In this document: positions 17,982-26,433 of the stretch, one piece after another
Layout: each line of letters opens with the position of its first letter
Numbering within the stretch: position 1 is the first letter of the stretch
Source of the DNA: Jatrophihabitans sp.
GTDB lineage: Bacteria; Actinomycetota; Actinomycetes; Mycobacteriales; Jatrophihabitantaceae
Length of the DNA stretch: 64,000 bases
Assembly (NCBI GenBank): GCA_036389035.1
Contig: DASVQQ010000022.1
Coordinates: forward strand, 62,001-126,000
Direction of reading: 5' to 3'
The notes under the pieces: generated by a model
The model's database searches: none
The model's input: the letters and a program-made list of their open reading frames with translations, nothing else
Told to the model about the DNA's origin: nothing
Program-made: the position numbers and the translations under genes

Positions 17982-19100
17982 ATGTCGCTGCACGGACATG
18001 TCCCCCCGGAGCCGGATCTGGTCCAGCTCCTGACTCCCGAAGGCGTCCGGGTGTCGCATCCGGACTTCCCGCTCTCGATCACCGATGACGAGATCACCGC
18101 GCTGTACCGCGATCTGGTGCTGGTCCGCCGCTTCGACGCCGAGGCCACCGCGCTGCAGCGCCAGGGTGAGCTGGGGCTGTGGGCGTCCTGCCTCGGCCAG
18201 GAAGCCGCCCAGGTGGGCGTCGGACGGGCGCTGCGCACCCAGGACATGGCATTTCCGACCTACCGCGAGCACGGGGTGGCCTGGTGCCGCGACGTCGACC
18301 CGGTGGCCCTGCTGGAGATGTTCCGCGGCGTCAACCACGGCGGCTGGAACCCCAACGACAACAACTTCAACCTGTACACGATCGTGCTGGGCGCCCAGAC
18401 CCTGCACGCGGTCGGCTACGCGATGGGCGTGGTCCGCGACGGCGCGGTCGGCTCCGGCGAGCCCGACCGCGACACCGCCGTGCTGGCCTTCTTCGGTGAC
18501 GGCGCCTCCAGCCAGGGCGACGTGAACGAGGCCTTCATCTGGGCTGCCGCGGCGAACCTGCCGGTGGTGTTCTACTGCCAGAACAACCAGTGGGCGATCT
18601 CGGAGTCCGTCGAGCGGCAGAGCCGGGTGCCGCTGTACCAGCGCGCGTCCGGTTTCGGCTTCCCGGGCATCCGGGTGGACGGCAACGACGTGCTGGCCTG
18701 CCTGGCGGTCAGCCGGATGGCGCTGGACGAGGCACGCTCGGGCCAGGGCCCCACGCTGATCGAGGCCTACACCTACCGGATGGGCGCGCACACCACCTCC
18801 GACGATCCGACCCGCTACCGGCTCACCGACGAGCTGGAGACCTGGCGGCTGCGCGATCCCATCGAGCGGGTGCGCGCCTACCTGGTGCGCGAGGCGGGCG
18901 TCGGGCAGGACTTCTTCGACGCGCTGGACGCGGAGTCCGAGGCGCTGGCCGTGCGCACCCGGCAGGCGTGCCGCACGCTGGAGGACCCCAGCCCGCTGTC
19001 CCCGTTCGACTATGTCTTCGTCGAGAAGACCCAGGACCTGGCAGAGCAGCAGGTCAACTATGCCGACTACCTCAACTCCTTCGAGGGGGCTGGTCACTGA
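17982..19100 (+). CDS. pdhA: 2-oxoacid dehydrogenase E1 component, alpha subunit (pyruvate or branched-chain)
   Basis: Thiamine-diphosphate decarboxylase half-subunit (372 residues) of a pyruvate or branched-chain 2-oxoacid dehydrogenase complex. The ThDP motif runs from GDG (172-174) to the paired Asn (201-202) in FYCQNNQW. The PTLIEAYTYRMGAHTTSDDPTRYR loop is the usual E1alpha phosphorylation-loop region. The ATG follows GAGGAGA. It overlaps the E1beta start by one base (TGATG) and E2 follows, making a three-gene operon without E3. Similarity to mycobacterial BkdA makes a branched-chain substrate plausible; substrate cannot be settled from sequence. Confidence 0.9.
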   Translation: MSLHGHVPPEPDLVQLLTPEGVRVSHPDFPLSITDDEITALYRDLVLVRRFDAEATALQRQGELGLWASCLGQEAAQVGVGRALRTQDMAFPTYREHGVAWCRDVDPVALLEMFRGVNHGGWNPNDNNFNLYTIVLGAQTLHAVGYAMGVVRDGAVGSGEPDRDTAVLAFFGDGASSQGDVNEAFIWAAAANLPVVFYCQNNQWAISESVERQSRVPLYQRASGFGFPGIRVDGNDVLACLAVSRMALDEARSGQGPTLIEAYTYRMGAHTTSDDPTRYRLTDELETWRLRDPIERVRAYLVREAGVGQDFFDALDAESEALAVRTRQACRTLEDPSPLSPFDYVFVEKTQDLAEQQVNYADYLNSFEGAGH

Positions 19101-20074
19101 TGAGCACCATGAGCATGGCCGCCGCGCTGAACGCCGCGCTGCGCAACCGGATGGAAGCCGACCCCAAGGTGCTGGTGATGGGTCTGGACGTCGGCAAGCT
19201 CGGCGGCGTCTTCCGGATCACCGACGGCCTGCAGAAGGACTTCGGCGAGGATCGGGTCATCGACGCGCCGCTGGGCGAGTCCGGCATCATCGGCTCGGCG
19301 GTCGGGCTGGCGATGCGGGGCTACCGGCCGGTCTGTGAGATCCAGTTCGACGGCTTCGTCTATCCGGCCTTCGACCAGATCGTGTCCCAGCTGGCCAAGT
19401 TCCACAACCGGTCCCTCGGCATGGTCAAGATGCCGGTCACCATCCGGATCCCCTACGGCGGCGGCATCGGCGCGGTCGAGCACCACTCCGAGTCGCCGGA
19501 GGCCTACTTCGCCCACACCGCCGGGTTGAAGGTGGTCACCTGCTCCAACCCCTCCGACGCCTACTGGATGCTGCGCCAGTCCATCGAGTGCGATGACCCG
19601 GTGATCTTCTTCGAGCCCAAGCGCCGGTACTGGGCCAAGGGCGACGTCGACACCGAGGCCACGCCGGCCGCTCTGGACAAGGCGCACGTGATCCGGCCCG
19701 GCCGCGACGCCACGCTGGTCGCCTACGGCCCGATGATCGCCACCGCGCTGGACGCCGCTCGTGCCGCAGCCGAGGACGGTTCCGAGCTCGAGGTGATCGA
19801 CCTGCGCTCGCTCTCGCCGCTGGACACCGACACCGTCGTCCAGTCGGTCCAGAAGACCGGCCGGCTGGTGATCGTGCACGAGGCCTCGGTGACGCTGGGG
19901 ATGGGCGCTGAGATCGCGGCCCGGGTGCAGGAGCGGGCCTTCTACTCACTCGAGGCCCCGATCCTGCGGGTCGGCGGCTTCGACACCCCGTACCCGGCCA
20001 GCCGGATCGAGGAGGAATGGCTGCCCGACGTCGACCGGATCCTCGACGCCGTGGACCGCGCCCTGGCCTTCTAG
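19100..20074 (+). CDS. 2-oxoacid dehydrogenase E1 component, beta subunit
   Basis: Transketolase-type partner of E1alpha, 324 residues. It contains the pyrimidine-binding domain (VDAPLGESGIIGSAVGLAMRGYRPVCEIQFDGFVYPAFDQ region) and the C-terminal domain (VHEASVTLGMGAEIAARV, FDTPYPASRIEEEWLP). PYGGGIGAVEHHSESPEAYF is the conserved family segment contributing active-site His residues. Translation is coupled to E1alpha by overlapping stop and start codons. Together the two subunits form the alpha2beta2 E1 that reductively acylates the lipoyl arm of E2. Confidence 0.92.
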   Translation: MSTMSMAAALNAALRNRMEADPKVLVMGLDVGKLGGVFRITDGLQKDFGEDRVIDAPLGESGIIGSAVGLAMRGYRPVCEIQFDGFVYPAFDQIVSQLAKFHNRSLGMVKMPVTIRIPYGGGIGAVEHHSESPEAYFAHTAGLKVVTCSNPSDAYWMLRQSIECDDPVIFFEPKRRYWAKGDVDTEATPAALDKAHVIRPGRDATLVAYGPMIATALDAARAAAEDGSELEVIDLRSLSPLDTDTVVQSVQKTGRLVIVHEASVTLGMGAEIAARVQERAFYSLEAPILRVGGFDTPYPASRIEEEWLPDVDRILDAVDRALAF

Positions 20075-20165
20075 GCTCACCTGGCCTGACCCCGGTGGGC
20101 CTGACCCGCTGGGCCGGACCTACCACTGCCCGCTCACTGAGTTGATCTGTAGGAGAACCGCAATC

Positions 20166-21605
20166 GTGGCTGAGCTGAAGCAATTCAAACTTCCCGACGT
20201 GGGTGAAGGGTTGACCGAGGCCGACATCCTGCGCTGGGACGTCAAGGTCGGTGATCCGGTTGTCGTCAACCAGGTGCTGGTCGAGGTGGAGACCGCCAAG
20301 GCCGCGGTGGAACTGCCCTCGCCCTATGCCGGGGTGGTCCACGAGATCCACTTCGAGGAGGGCGTCACCGTCGACGTCGGCCAGCCGATCATCACCCTCA
20401 GGGTGGGCAGCGGGGAGCTGACCGGTGAGCCGGCCGGCAGCCGTCCGCCGTCGTCCGCCGCCGAGACCCCGGACATCCCCGAGACCCCGGTCGGCGGAGG
20501 CGCTGAGGACATGATCCCGACGCCACCACCGGACGGCGGGGTCAACGGCACGCCGACGGGCGCTGCCGAAGCCGGTGGCCAGCGGGAGGCCGTGCTGGTC
20601 GGCTACGGCGTCTCCGGTGAGCGCGGCCGGCGGCGCAAGCGCGCGCACCCCTCCTCGGGGACGCCGGCGCCCACCGCCCACGAGGCGTTCAACGTGGTTC
20701 CCGGCCCGGCCGTGGCCACCGCGGTGGTGAGCCCGCACCGTGCGGTGCTGGCCAAGCCGCCGGTCCGCAAGCTCGCCAAGACCCTGGGCGTCGACCTCGG
20801 CGCCGTGGTGGCGACCGGGCCGAACGGCACCATCTCGCGCGCCGACGTCGAGCAGGCCGTCAACACCCCGGTCGCAGCCACCGCCGTGCCGGCCCGCGAG
20901 GCCGAGACCCGGATCGCGATCAAGGGCGTGCGCAAGCACACCGCCGCGGCGATGGTGGCCTCGGCCTTCACCGCGCCGCACGTCACCGAGTTCATCACCG
21001 TCGACGTCAGCGAGATGATGGAGCTGCGCAAGCGGATCGGCGCCCGGCCCGAGTTCGCCGGCGTCAAGGTCTCGCCGCTGCTGTTCGTCGCCCGCGCGGT
21101 GCTGTGGGCCGCCAAGCGCACCCCGATCATCAACTCCACCTGGGACGAGGCGGCCGGCGAGATCGTGGTCAAGCACTACGTCAACCTGGGCATCGCGGCG
21201 GCTACCGACCGGGGCCTGATCGTGCCCAACATCAAGAACGCCGAGTCGATGTCGTTGCTGGAGCTGGCCGAGGCCATGGGCACGCTCACCGACACCGCCC
21301 GGGCCGGCAGGACCACGCCGGCCGACATGAGCGGCGGCACCTTCACCATCACCAACGTCGGGGTGTTCGGCGTCGACACCGGCACGCCGATCCTGAACCC
21401 GGGCGAGGCCGCGATCCTGGCCTTCGGCGCGATCCGCCGGCAGCCGTGGGTGGTGGGCAGCGGCGACGACGAGCGCATCGAGCCGCGCTGGGTGACCCAG
21501 CTCGCGGTGTCCTTCGACCACCGCTCGGTGGACGGCCAGCAGGGTTCGCAGTTCCTCGCCGACGTCGCGGCGGTGCTGCGCGACCCGGGGCTGGCGCTGC
21601 TCTAG
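20166..21605 (+). CDS. dihydrolipoamide acyltransferase (E2) of 2-oxoacid dehydrogenase complex
   Basis: Core E2 of 479 residues with three modules: a single lipoyl domain (residues 1-80, lipoylated Lys45 in ETAKAAVEL), a long Pro/Ala-rich linker, a peripheral-subunit-binding domain (PPVRKLAKTLGVDLGAVVATG), and the catalytic CoA acyltransferase domain ending with FDHRSVDG, where His452 and Asp456 are catalytic. The GTG start follows AGGAGAACCG; an upstream start eight codons earlier lacks that spacing. It forms an operon with the E1 genes after a 91-base gap. No lipoamide dehydrogenase is linked, so E3 is encoded elsewhere. Confidence 0.93.
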   Translation: MAELKQFKLPDVGEGLTEADILRWDVKVGDPVVVNQVLVEVETAKAAVELPSPYAGVVHEIHFEEGVTVDVGQPIITLRVGSGELTGEPAGSRPPSSAAETPDIPETPVGGGAEDMIPTPPPDGGVNGTPTGAAEAGGQREAVLVGYGVSGERGRRRKRAHPSSGTPAPTAHEAFNVVPGPAVATAVVSPHRAVLAKPPVRKLAKTLGVDLGAVVATGPNGTISRADVEQAVNTPVAATAVPAREAETRIAIKGVRKHTAAAMVASAFTAPHVTEFITVDVSEMMELRKRIGARPEFAGVKVSPLLFVARAVLWAAKRTPIINSTWDEAAGEIVVKHYVNLGIAAATDRGLIVPNIKNAESMSLLELAEAMGTLTDTARAGRTTPADMSGGTFTITNVGVFGVDTGTPILNPGEAAILAFGAIRRQPWVVGSGDDERIEPRWVTQLAVSFDHRSVDGQQGSQFLADVAAVLRDPGLALL

Positions 21606-21689
21606 CGGCGCTGCTCTTGCGGCGCTGTTCAGCGGCCTGCTCTTGCGGCCCTGCTCAGCGGCGAGGCCGACTCAGCGGCCGGGCCGCCG

Positions 21690-22214
21690 TCAGCTCGGCA
21701 GGGTGGCCTCGATGGCTTTGACCACGTCGTCGGACTCCGGCGTGGTGGTCGGGGCGAACCTGGCCACCACCTGGCCGTCCGGGCTGATCAGGAACTTCTC
21801 GAAGTTCCACCGGATGTCACCGGTGTAGCCCTGGGCGTCGGGCACGCCGACGAGTTCGGTGTACAGCGGATGCCGGTCGGCGCCGTTGACCTTGACCTTC
21901 TCCGTCAGCGGGAAGCTGACCCCGTAGGTGGTCGAGCAGAACTCTGCGATCTGCTCACTACTGCCCGGTTCCTGGCCGGCGAACTGGTTGCAGGGCACCC
22001 CGAGGACGGTGAAGCCGCGCTCGCCGTACTGGCGCTGCAACCGCTCCAGCCCCTCGTACTGCGGGGTGAGGCCACACCGTGAGGCGACGTTGACCACCAG
22101 GGTGGCCACCCCCGGCCGCGGCGCGAGGTTGGCGGGCGCGTCAGCGGAGTCCGGGTTGCCCTGCTCGGTCGGCGAGGTTGTCAGCGGGGCTATCCGCACA
22201 TCTGAGATCGACAT
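21690..22214 (-). CDS. glutathione peroxidase-family thiol peroxidase
   Basis: A 174-residue peroxidase of the glutathione-peroxidase family. The peroxidatic residue is Cys47 (NVASRCGLTPQYEGL), not selenocysteine, and PCNQFAGQEPGSSEQIAEFC and IRWNFEKFLI supply the Gln, Trp/Asn and second-Cys regions. Actinomycetes lack glutathione, so reduction by thioredoxin is more likely. A non-conserved 30-residue N-terminal extension precedes the domain. There is no Shine-Dalgarno; TAGGCT sits seven bases before the ATG, which suggests a leaderless transcript. It is convergent with the E2 operon, across a spacer of degenerate GCGGC-rich repeats. Confidence 0.9.
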   Translation of the reverse strand: MSISDVRIAPLTTSPTEQGNPDSADAPANLAPRPGVATLVVNVASRCGLTPQYEGLERLQRQYGERGFTVLGVPCNQFAGQEPGSSEQIAEFCSTTYGVSFPLTEKVKVNGADRHPLYTELVGVPDAQGYTGDIRWNFEKFLISPDGQVVARFAPTTTPESDDVVKAIEATLPS

Positions 22215-22324
22215 GCGGGCAAGCCTAGCCAGGCTGGCGGCCCGATGGTCCGTCCGGCCGCTGGCCAGTGCTGGCCAAGGAATATCTGGCAGCGGATAGC
22301 GTTAGGTAGAACGTAGGCATCAGG

Positions 22325-22365
22325 TTGGATCTGTTAGGGAGATCTGATAAGATGACTAACAGATC
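22325..22365 (+). promoter_or_regulatory. promoter overlapped by 10-bp inverted repeat
   Basis: TTGGAT (-35, 22325-22330), 17 bases, TAAGAT (-10, 22348-22353). It is embedded in a perfect inverted repeat: GATCTGTTAG (22328-22337) and CTAACAGATC (22356-22365) with an 18-base spacer. The arms flank the -10, the geometry of a repressor operator. It reads toward the 48-residue protein gene. Confidence 0.6.
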
Positions 22366-22481
22366 GAGGCAGTAAGACCCAGCTGGACGAACGAAGCCCG
22401 ACGTACGATCGCCCGCCCAGCCAGCCCCGATGAACGACAGCGACGTCACTCATCAGGCCGCAAGGCAGTAGGGAGCTCGAA

Positions 22482-22628
22482 ATGGACATCAAGCGGAAGC
22501 TGCGCGCTCGGCGGGCATACCGGCAGTACTCGCGTGCGCTGGTCAACGCGTCACCGACCATGCGCAATGAACTGCTGGCGATGGCAGCCCACCAGAACTA
22601 CCACGGGCAGCAGTCCTACAACGTCTGA
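22482..22628 (+). CDS. small basic protein, 48 residues
   Basis: A short gene with a GGGAG ribosome site seven bases before its ATG and a clear promoter upstream and terminator downstream. The product starts MDIKRKLRARRAYRQYSRAL, continues VNASPTMRNELLAMAAHQN and ends YHGQQSYNV. It is strongly basic at the start and probably helical. Small proteins with an Arg-rich start followed by an S-P-T-M-R-x-E-L-L motif occur in other actinobacteria, to my recollection, but I know no function. It would be missed by a 60-residue cutoff. Confidence 0.75.
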   Translation: MDIKRKLRARRAYRQYSRALVNASPTMRNELLAMAAHQNYHGQQSYNV

Positions 22629-22672
22629 CCGCGCCCAGGCCGCTAACCCCGCGGCCGGCAGTATGACACCAG

Positions 22673-22712
22673 AGGCCCGTCGGCCATCCTTGACCAGGAT
22701 GGCGACGGGCCT
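22673..22712 (+). terminator. terminator after small protein gene
   Basis: AGGCCCGTCGGCCATCC pairs with GGATGGCGACGGGCCT around a seven-base loop (one bulged base), 45 bases past the stop codon. Confidence 0.85.
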
Positions 22713-22720
22713 TCGCCGTC

Positions 22721-22815
22721 GCGTCAGCCCAGCACGGCGGCGTCAGCCCGGCACGGCGACGTCAGCCCGGCACCGCGACGTCAGCCCGGCACCGCGACGT
22801 CAGCCCAGCACGGCG
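22721..22815. repeat. five tandem copies of a 19-bp unit
   Basis: Units resemble ACGTCAGCCCGGCACCGCG; copies differ at one to four positions. The last unit forms the final codons and stop of the minus-strand MOSC gene, so the array appears to have grown outward from that gene end. Confidence 0.9.
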
Positions 22816-23522
22816 GCGTCGCCCTGGCGCACCGTCCCGCCGTGCAGCACCTCGACCTTGAGCCCGAACAGCAGCTGGCGTTCCCGTCCTAGCAGCTTCA
22901 GGATCCGGCCGTCGGCGCCGAGCTCGCCCTGGGGCAGGTCCACCATCACGCAGCGCGGCATGCCGGTGCCGAGCCGCACCACCACGTCGGCGCCGAGACG
23001 CAGCTCACGACCGGCCCAGTCGTCCTCGACGAAACCGTCATCCGGCGTCTCCACGACCAGGTTGGGGCGAAACCGGGCCACCTCGACAGTCTCGCCGAGC
23101 AGCTCGGACAGCCCGCGCAGCGCCGCGGTGGTGACCAGGTGCAGCCCCGACTCGTCGTGGTGGCGCACGCCAGGCTCCTGGCCCAGCCGCAGCGGCCTGC
23201 GCAGCGCGGCGCTGAGCAGCTCCGAAGCCTGCGGCTCGTCAGCGGAGAACCGAAGCCCTGCCGGCGACTCGATCAGCGGCGCCGGCCCGGCCAGCCCGTC
23301 CAGGGTGGCCCGGTAGTCCAGCAGCCCCTCGACCCGCCGGAACCGCCGGCTCGACTTGCCGCTTCCGACGCCACCGTCCGGAGTGAAAACCGCCCACTGC
23401 CGGTCCCCGACGATGCCCTGCTCATCGATCTGTGCCACGGCGAGCTGCTCACCGCGCATCGACTTCACCGGGTAGCGGGCCAGCAACGAGACGACGCCGA
23501 TCTGGCCGTTCGTTGATCCCAT
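22800..23522 (-). CDS. MOSC domain protein
   Basis: A 240-residue protein with an N-terminal beta-barrel (YPVKSMRGEQLAVAQIDEQGIVGDRQWAVF) and a MOSC domain (FRPNLVVETPDDGFVEDDWAG, GMPRCVMVDLPQ). MOSC proteins handle sulfur on molybdenum cofactor; the Cys in MPRCVM is the conserved one. Actinobacterial members of this layout resemble the C-terminal part of mARC and YcbX and may reduce N-hydroxylated compounds. A GTG two codons upstream is possible; neither start has a clear ribosome site. The 3' end lies in a tandem repeat. Confidence 0.87.
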   Translation of the reverse strand: MGSTNGQIGVVSLLARYPVKSMRGEQLAVAQIDEQGIVGDRQWAVFTPDGGVGSGKSSRRFRRVEGLLDYRATLDGLAGPAPLIESPAGLRFSADEPQASELLSAALRRPLRLGQEPGVRHHDESGLHLVTTAALRGLSELLGETVEVARFRPNLVVETPDDGFVEDDWAGRELRLGADVVVRLGTGMPRCVMVDLPQGELGADGRILKLLGRERQLLFGLKVEVLHGGTVRQGDAAVLG

Positions 23523-23585
23523 CCGCACAGCGTGTCATGCGGGCCCGACTGTGGTTCGACAGAGCCGCGCGGCAGACTGAACGGC

Positions 23586-25388
23586 GTGACAACGGCGAAG
23601 CAGGCGCGGGTACGGGCGCCGGAATTCCCCTCGGGCAGCTGGTTCAACGTGGCCGCCCCGCTGAGCCTGCGGGAGCTGCGGGGCAAGATCGTGCTGCTGG
23701 ACTTCTGGACGTTCTGCTGCGCCAACTGCCTGCACGTGATCGAGGAGTTGCACGCCCTGGAGCGTGACTTCGGCGACGAGCTGGTCATCATCGGCGTGCA
23801 CTCACCCAAGTTCGAGCACGAGAAGTCCGACACGGCGGTGGCCGCGGCGACCGAGCGCTACGCGGTCACGCATCCGGTGTTCAACGATCCCGAGCTGCAC
23901 CTGTGGCAGCAGTACGCCGTGCGGGCCTGGCCGACGCTGGTGCTGATCGACCCGGGCGGCTACGTGGTCGCCCAGGCGGCCGGTGAGGGGCAGTCAAGCG
24001 GGCTCGCCCTGATCATCGAGGACCTGATCGAGCGCTACGACGCGACCGGCTCATTGCGCCGCGGCGACAATCCCTACCGGCCGCCCGAGCCCAGCGGCGG
24101 CGAGCTGCGGTTCCCGGCCAAGGCGATCCGGCTGGGTGAGGCGTTGCTGATCGCTGACAGCGGGCACCACCAGCTGGTCGAGACCGAGCTGGACGGCGTC
24201 ACCGTCCGGCGCCGGATCGGCTCCGGCGAGCGCGGCCGGGACGGCCAGCGGCTGGCCGAGCCGAACGGGCTCACCGAACTGCCTGCCGAGCTGGCCGCGG
24301 CGGTGGGCTTCGACATCGTGGTGGCCGACACCGCCAACCACCAGCTGCGCGGTGTCCGGTCGGCCGACGCCGCCATCACGCACACCGTGGACCTGGTCGC
24401 CGGCCTGGCCGGGACCGCCACCGTGACCGGCCCGGTGCCGCCGGTGCTCTCACCCTGGGACGTGGCCTGGTGGCCGGCGATCGGGCAGGTGGTGATTGCC
24501 GCGGCCGGCGTGCACCTGCTGCTGGGCTGGCAGCCCAGCACCGGAGCGGTCAGCATCCTGGCCGGAACCACTGTCGAGGGATTGAAGGACGGCCCGGCGA
24601 CCGACGGCTGGCTGGCCCAGCCGTCCGGGCTGGCCGTGCAGGGGGACCGGGTCTGGTTCGCCGACTCGGAGAACTCGGCGCTGCGCTACCTCGACACCGC
24701 CGGCCAGCTGCACACCGCCGTCGGCGAGGGCCTGTTCGACTTCGGCCACCGCGACGGCCCGGCGAGTCAGGCGCGGTTGCAGCACCCGCTGGGGCTGGCC
24801 GTCCTGGACGACGGCTCGATCGCGATCGCCGACACCTACAACGGCGCGATCCGCCGCTATGACCCGGCCACCGGTGAGGTCAGCACGCTGGCAGCAGAGC
24901 TGGCCGAGCCGTCCGGGCTGGTGCTGGTGGACGGCGAGCTGGTGGTGGTGGAGTCCGGCGCCCACCAGCTGGTCCGCCCGATCACCGCCGGCCGGCTGGG
25001 CCAGGTGCTCGGCGCCGCGCTGCAGACCCGCCGCCCCGTCACCGAGCTGGCGGCCGGAAAGGTCGAGCTGACAGTGGGTTTCACGCCGCCGCCCGGCCGC
25101 AAGCTGGACGAGCGGTACGGGCCCTCGACGCAGCTGACGGTCAGCTCCTCACCGCCCGATCTGCTGGTCTCCGGCGCCGGCTCGGCGGCCGAGCTGGCCC
25201 GGACCCTGGTGCTGGCCGGCCCACCCGGTCGCGAGGGCGTCCTGCACGTCACCGCGCAGGCCGCCTCGTGTGACTCCGACCCGGCCACCGAGCATCCGGC
25301 CTGCCACCTGGCCAGGCAGGACTGGGGAGTGCCGATCCGGCTCAGCCAGGACGGCAGCTCGGCGCTGGAGCTGACGCTGCTCGGCTGA
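23586..25388 (+). CDS. NHLRC2-like protein: thioredoxin-like domain plus NHL beta-propeller
   Basis: A 600-residue protein with the architecture of human NHLRC2. An N-terminal thioredoxin-like domain holds DFWTFCCANCLHV, where Cys45-Ala-Asn-Cys48 is the redox motif preceded by another Cys. A six-bladed NHL propeller follows (repeated VVADTANHQLRGV, VWFADSENSALRYLD, IAIADTYNGAIRRYD) and then a C-terminal beta domain. There is no signal peptide, so it should be cytosolic. The GTG start is chosen because the protein begins directly before the domain. Its bacterial role is not established; a redox or scaffold role is inferred. Confidence 0.88.
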   Translation: MTTAKQARVRAPEFPSGSWFNVAAPLSLRELRGKIVLLDFWTFCCANCLHVIEELHALERDFGDELVIIGVHSPKFEHEKSDTAVAAATERYAVTHPVFNDPELHLWQQYAVRAWPTLVLIDPGGYVVAQAAGEGQSSGLALIIEDLIERYDATGSLRRGDNPYRPPEPSGGELRFPAKAIRLGEALLIADSGHHQLVETELDGVTVRRRIGSGERGRDGQRLAEPNGLTELPAELAAAVGFDIVVADTANHQLRGVRSADAAITHTVDLVAGLAGTATVTGPVPPVLSPWDVAWWPAIGQVVIAAAGVHLLLGWQPSTGAVSILAGTTVEGLKDGPATDGWLAQPSGLAVQGDRVWFADSENSALRYLDTAGQLHTAVGEGLFDFGHRDGPASQARLQHPLGLAVLDDGSIAIADTYNGAIRRYDPATGEVSTLAAELAEPSGLVLVDGELVVVESGAHQLVRPITAGRLGQVLGAALQTRRPVTELAAGKVELTVGFTPPPGRKLDERYGPSTQLTVSSSPPDLLVSGAGSAAELARTLVLAGPPGREGVLHVTAQAASCDSDPATEHPACHLARQDWGVPIRLSQDGSSALELTLLG

Positions 25389-25478
25389 CGGGGCCCCGGC
25401 TGTCGGGTGCCCGGCCGGCGATGTTCCGCTGGGCGGAGGCTGAGCATCGCGCCGGCTGAGCACCGCGCCTAGCGGGCT

Positions 25479-25512
25479 CCTGGGCGATGCGTATCGACTT
25501 CGGTCGCCCAGG
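25479..25512. terminator. inverted repeat between convergent genes
   Basis: CCTGGGCGA and TCGCCCAGG separated by 16 bases, between the NHLRC2-like gene and the phosphatase gene; it could act in both directions. Confidence 0.5.
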
Positions 25513-25551
25513 CGATCAAAACTGATACGGGTCCGTCGGCGGCGATGACCG

Positions 25552-26370
25552 TCAGTGGTCGCCGTCGAGCAGCTTGGCCCGCAGCCGCTGGGTCTCGGCG
25601 TCGGTCCAGCCGTGCCGGGCCAGCCAGGCCAGCACCCCGCCGAGGTCGGTGTCGATCGCCTCGAGCACCGCCATCATCACCGCGGCCGAGGCCGGCGGGA
25701 TCTTGTCCGGCTGCCCGACCTCGAAGCCGTAGAGATCGCTGCGCGCCAGGTGGTCGACGATCGCCGCGATCTGGGACTGGGTGTGGGCGTAGTCGGCGGC
25801 GATCACCTCGCGGGTGACCCCGGCGACGGTGAGGGCCAGCGCCACCACGACCCCGGTGCGGTCCTTGCCCGCGGCGCAGTGCACCAGGGTGGCGCCGTCC
25901 GGCTCGGCGATCGCGCGCAGCGCCGCCAGGATCGAGTCCGGCCGCTGCTCCAGGTAGCGCAGGTAGGCAGCGACCACCGGGCTGTGCTCGGTGGCGAACC
26001 GCTCGCCCTGCCAGGGCAGTGCCGGATTCGGTGGCTCGGCCCGCGGGCCGGCGGGCAGCTCGGCATGGTCGATTGAGCCGGTGGTGTCGGGATAGAGCGA
26101 CAGGTGGTGCACCACCACGTCAGGCTGGGCGTGCAGCGCGCCGGGCCCGTCCCGGTCGACCTCGACGTCGGTACGCAGGTCCACCACCCGGCGCACCCCG
26201 AGGTCACCGACCAGATGGCTGACGTCGGCGTCGGTGAGGTGCCCCAGGCTGGCCGAGCGGATCAGCACCCCGGCCCGGATCGCGCCACCCTCGGCAGTGG
26301 GCAGGCCCCCGACGTCGCGGGCGTTGACAGCGCCCTGCAGGGGGATCCAGTTCGCCGCGCCGACCGTCAT
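25552..26370 (-). CDS. PtpB-like tyrosine/phosphoinositide phosphatase
   Basis: A 272-residue protein phosphatase of the Y_phosphatase3 family, like mycobacterial PtpB, with a dual tyrosine/phosphoinositide specificity in that relative. The P-loop is HCAAGKDRTG with nucleophile Cys165 and Arg171, and the general-acid region lies around VDLRTDVEVDRDGPG. There is no signal peptide. TAGGGT lies six bases upstream of the ATG with no ribosome site, so a leaderless transcript is likely. It neighbours the acyl-CoA dehydrogenase on the same strand across 63 bases. Confidence 0.9.
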   Translation of the reverse strand: MTVGAANWIPLQGAVNARDVGGLPTAEGGAIRAGVLIRSASLGHLTDADVSHLVGDLGVRRVVDLRTDVEVDRDGPGALHAQPDVVVHHLSLYPDTTGSIDHAELPAGPRAEPPNPALPWQGERFATEHSPVVAAYLRYLEQRPDSILAALRAIAEPDGATLVHCAAGKDRTGVVVALALTVAGVTREVIAADYAHTQSQIAAIVDHLARSDLYGFEVGQPDKIPPASAAVMMAVLEAIDTDLGGVLAWLARHGWTDAETQRLRAKLLDGDH

Positions 26371-26433
26371 CCGCCCACCCTAACCAACCGGTTCACCCCT
26401 GTTGACAGCTCGTCGAGCAGCTTCGGAGCCAGG

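Noticed and set aside
22721..22815. CRISPR-like array
   Set aside because: Units of 19 bp are directly adjacent without spacers; it is a simple tandem repeat.
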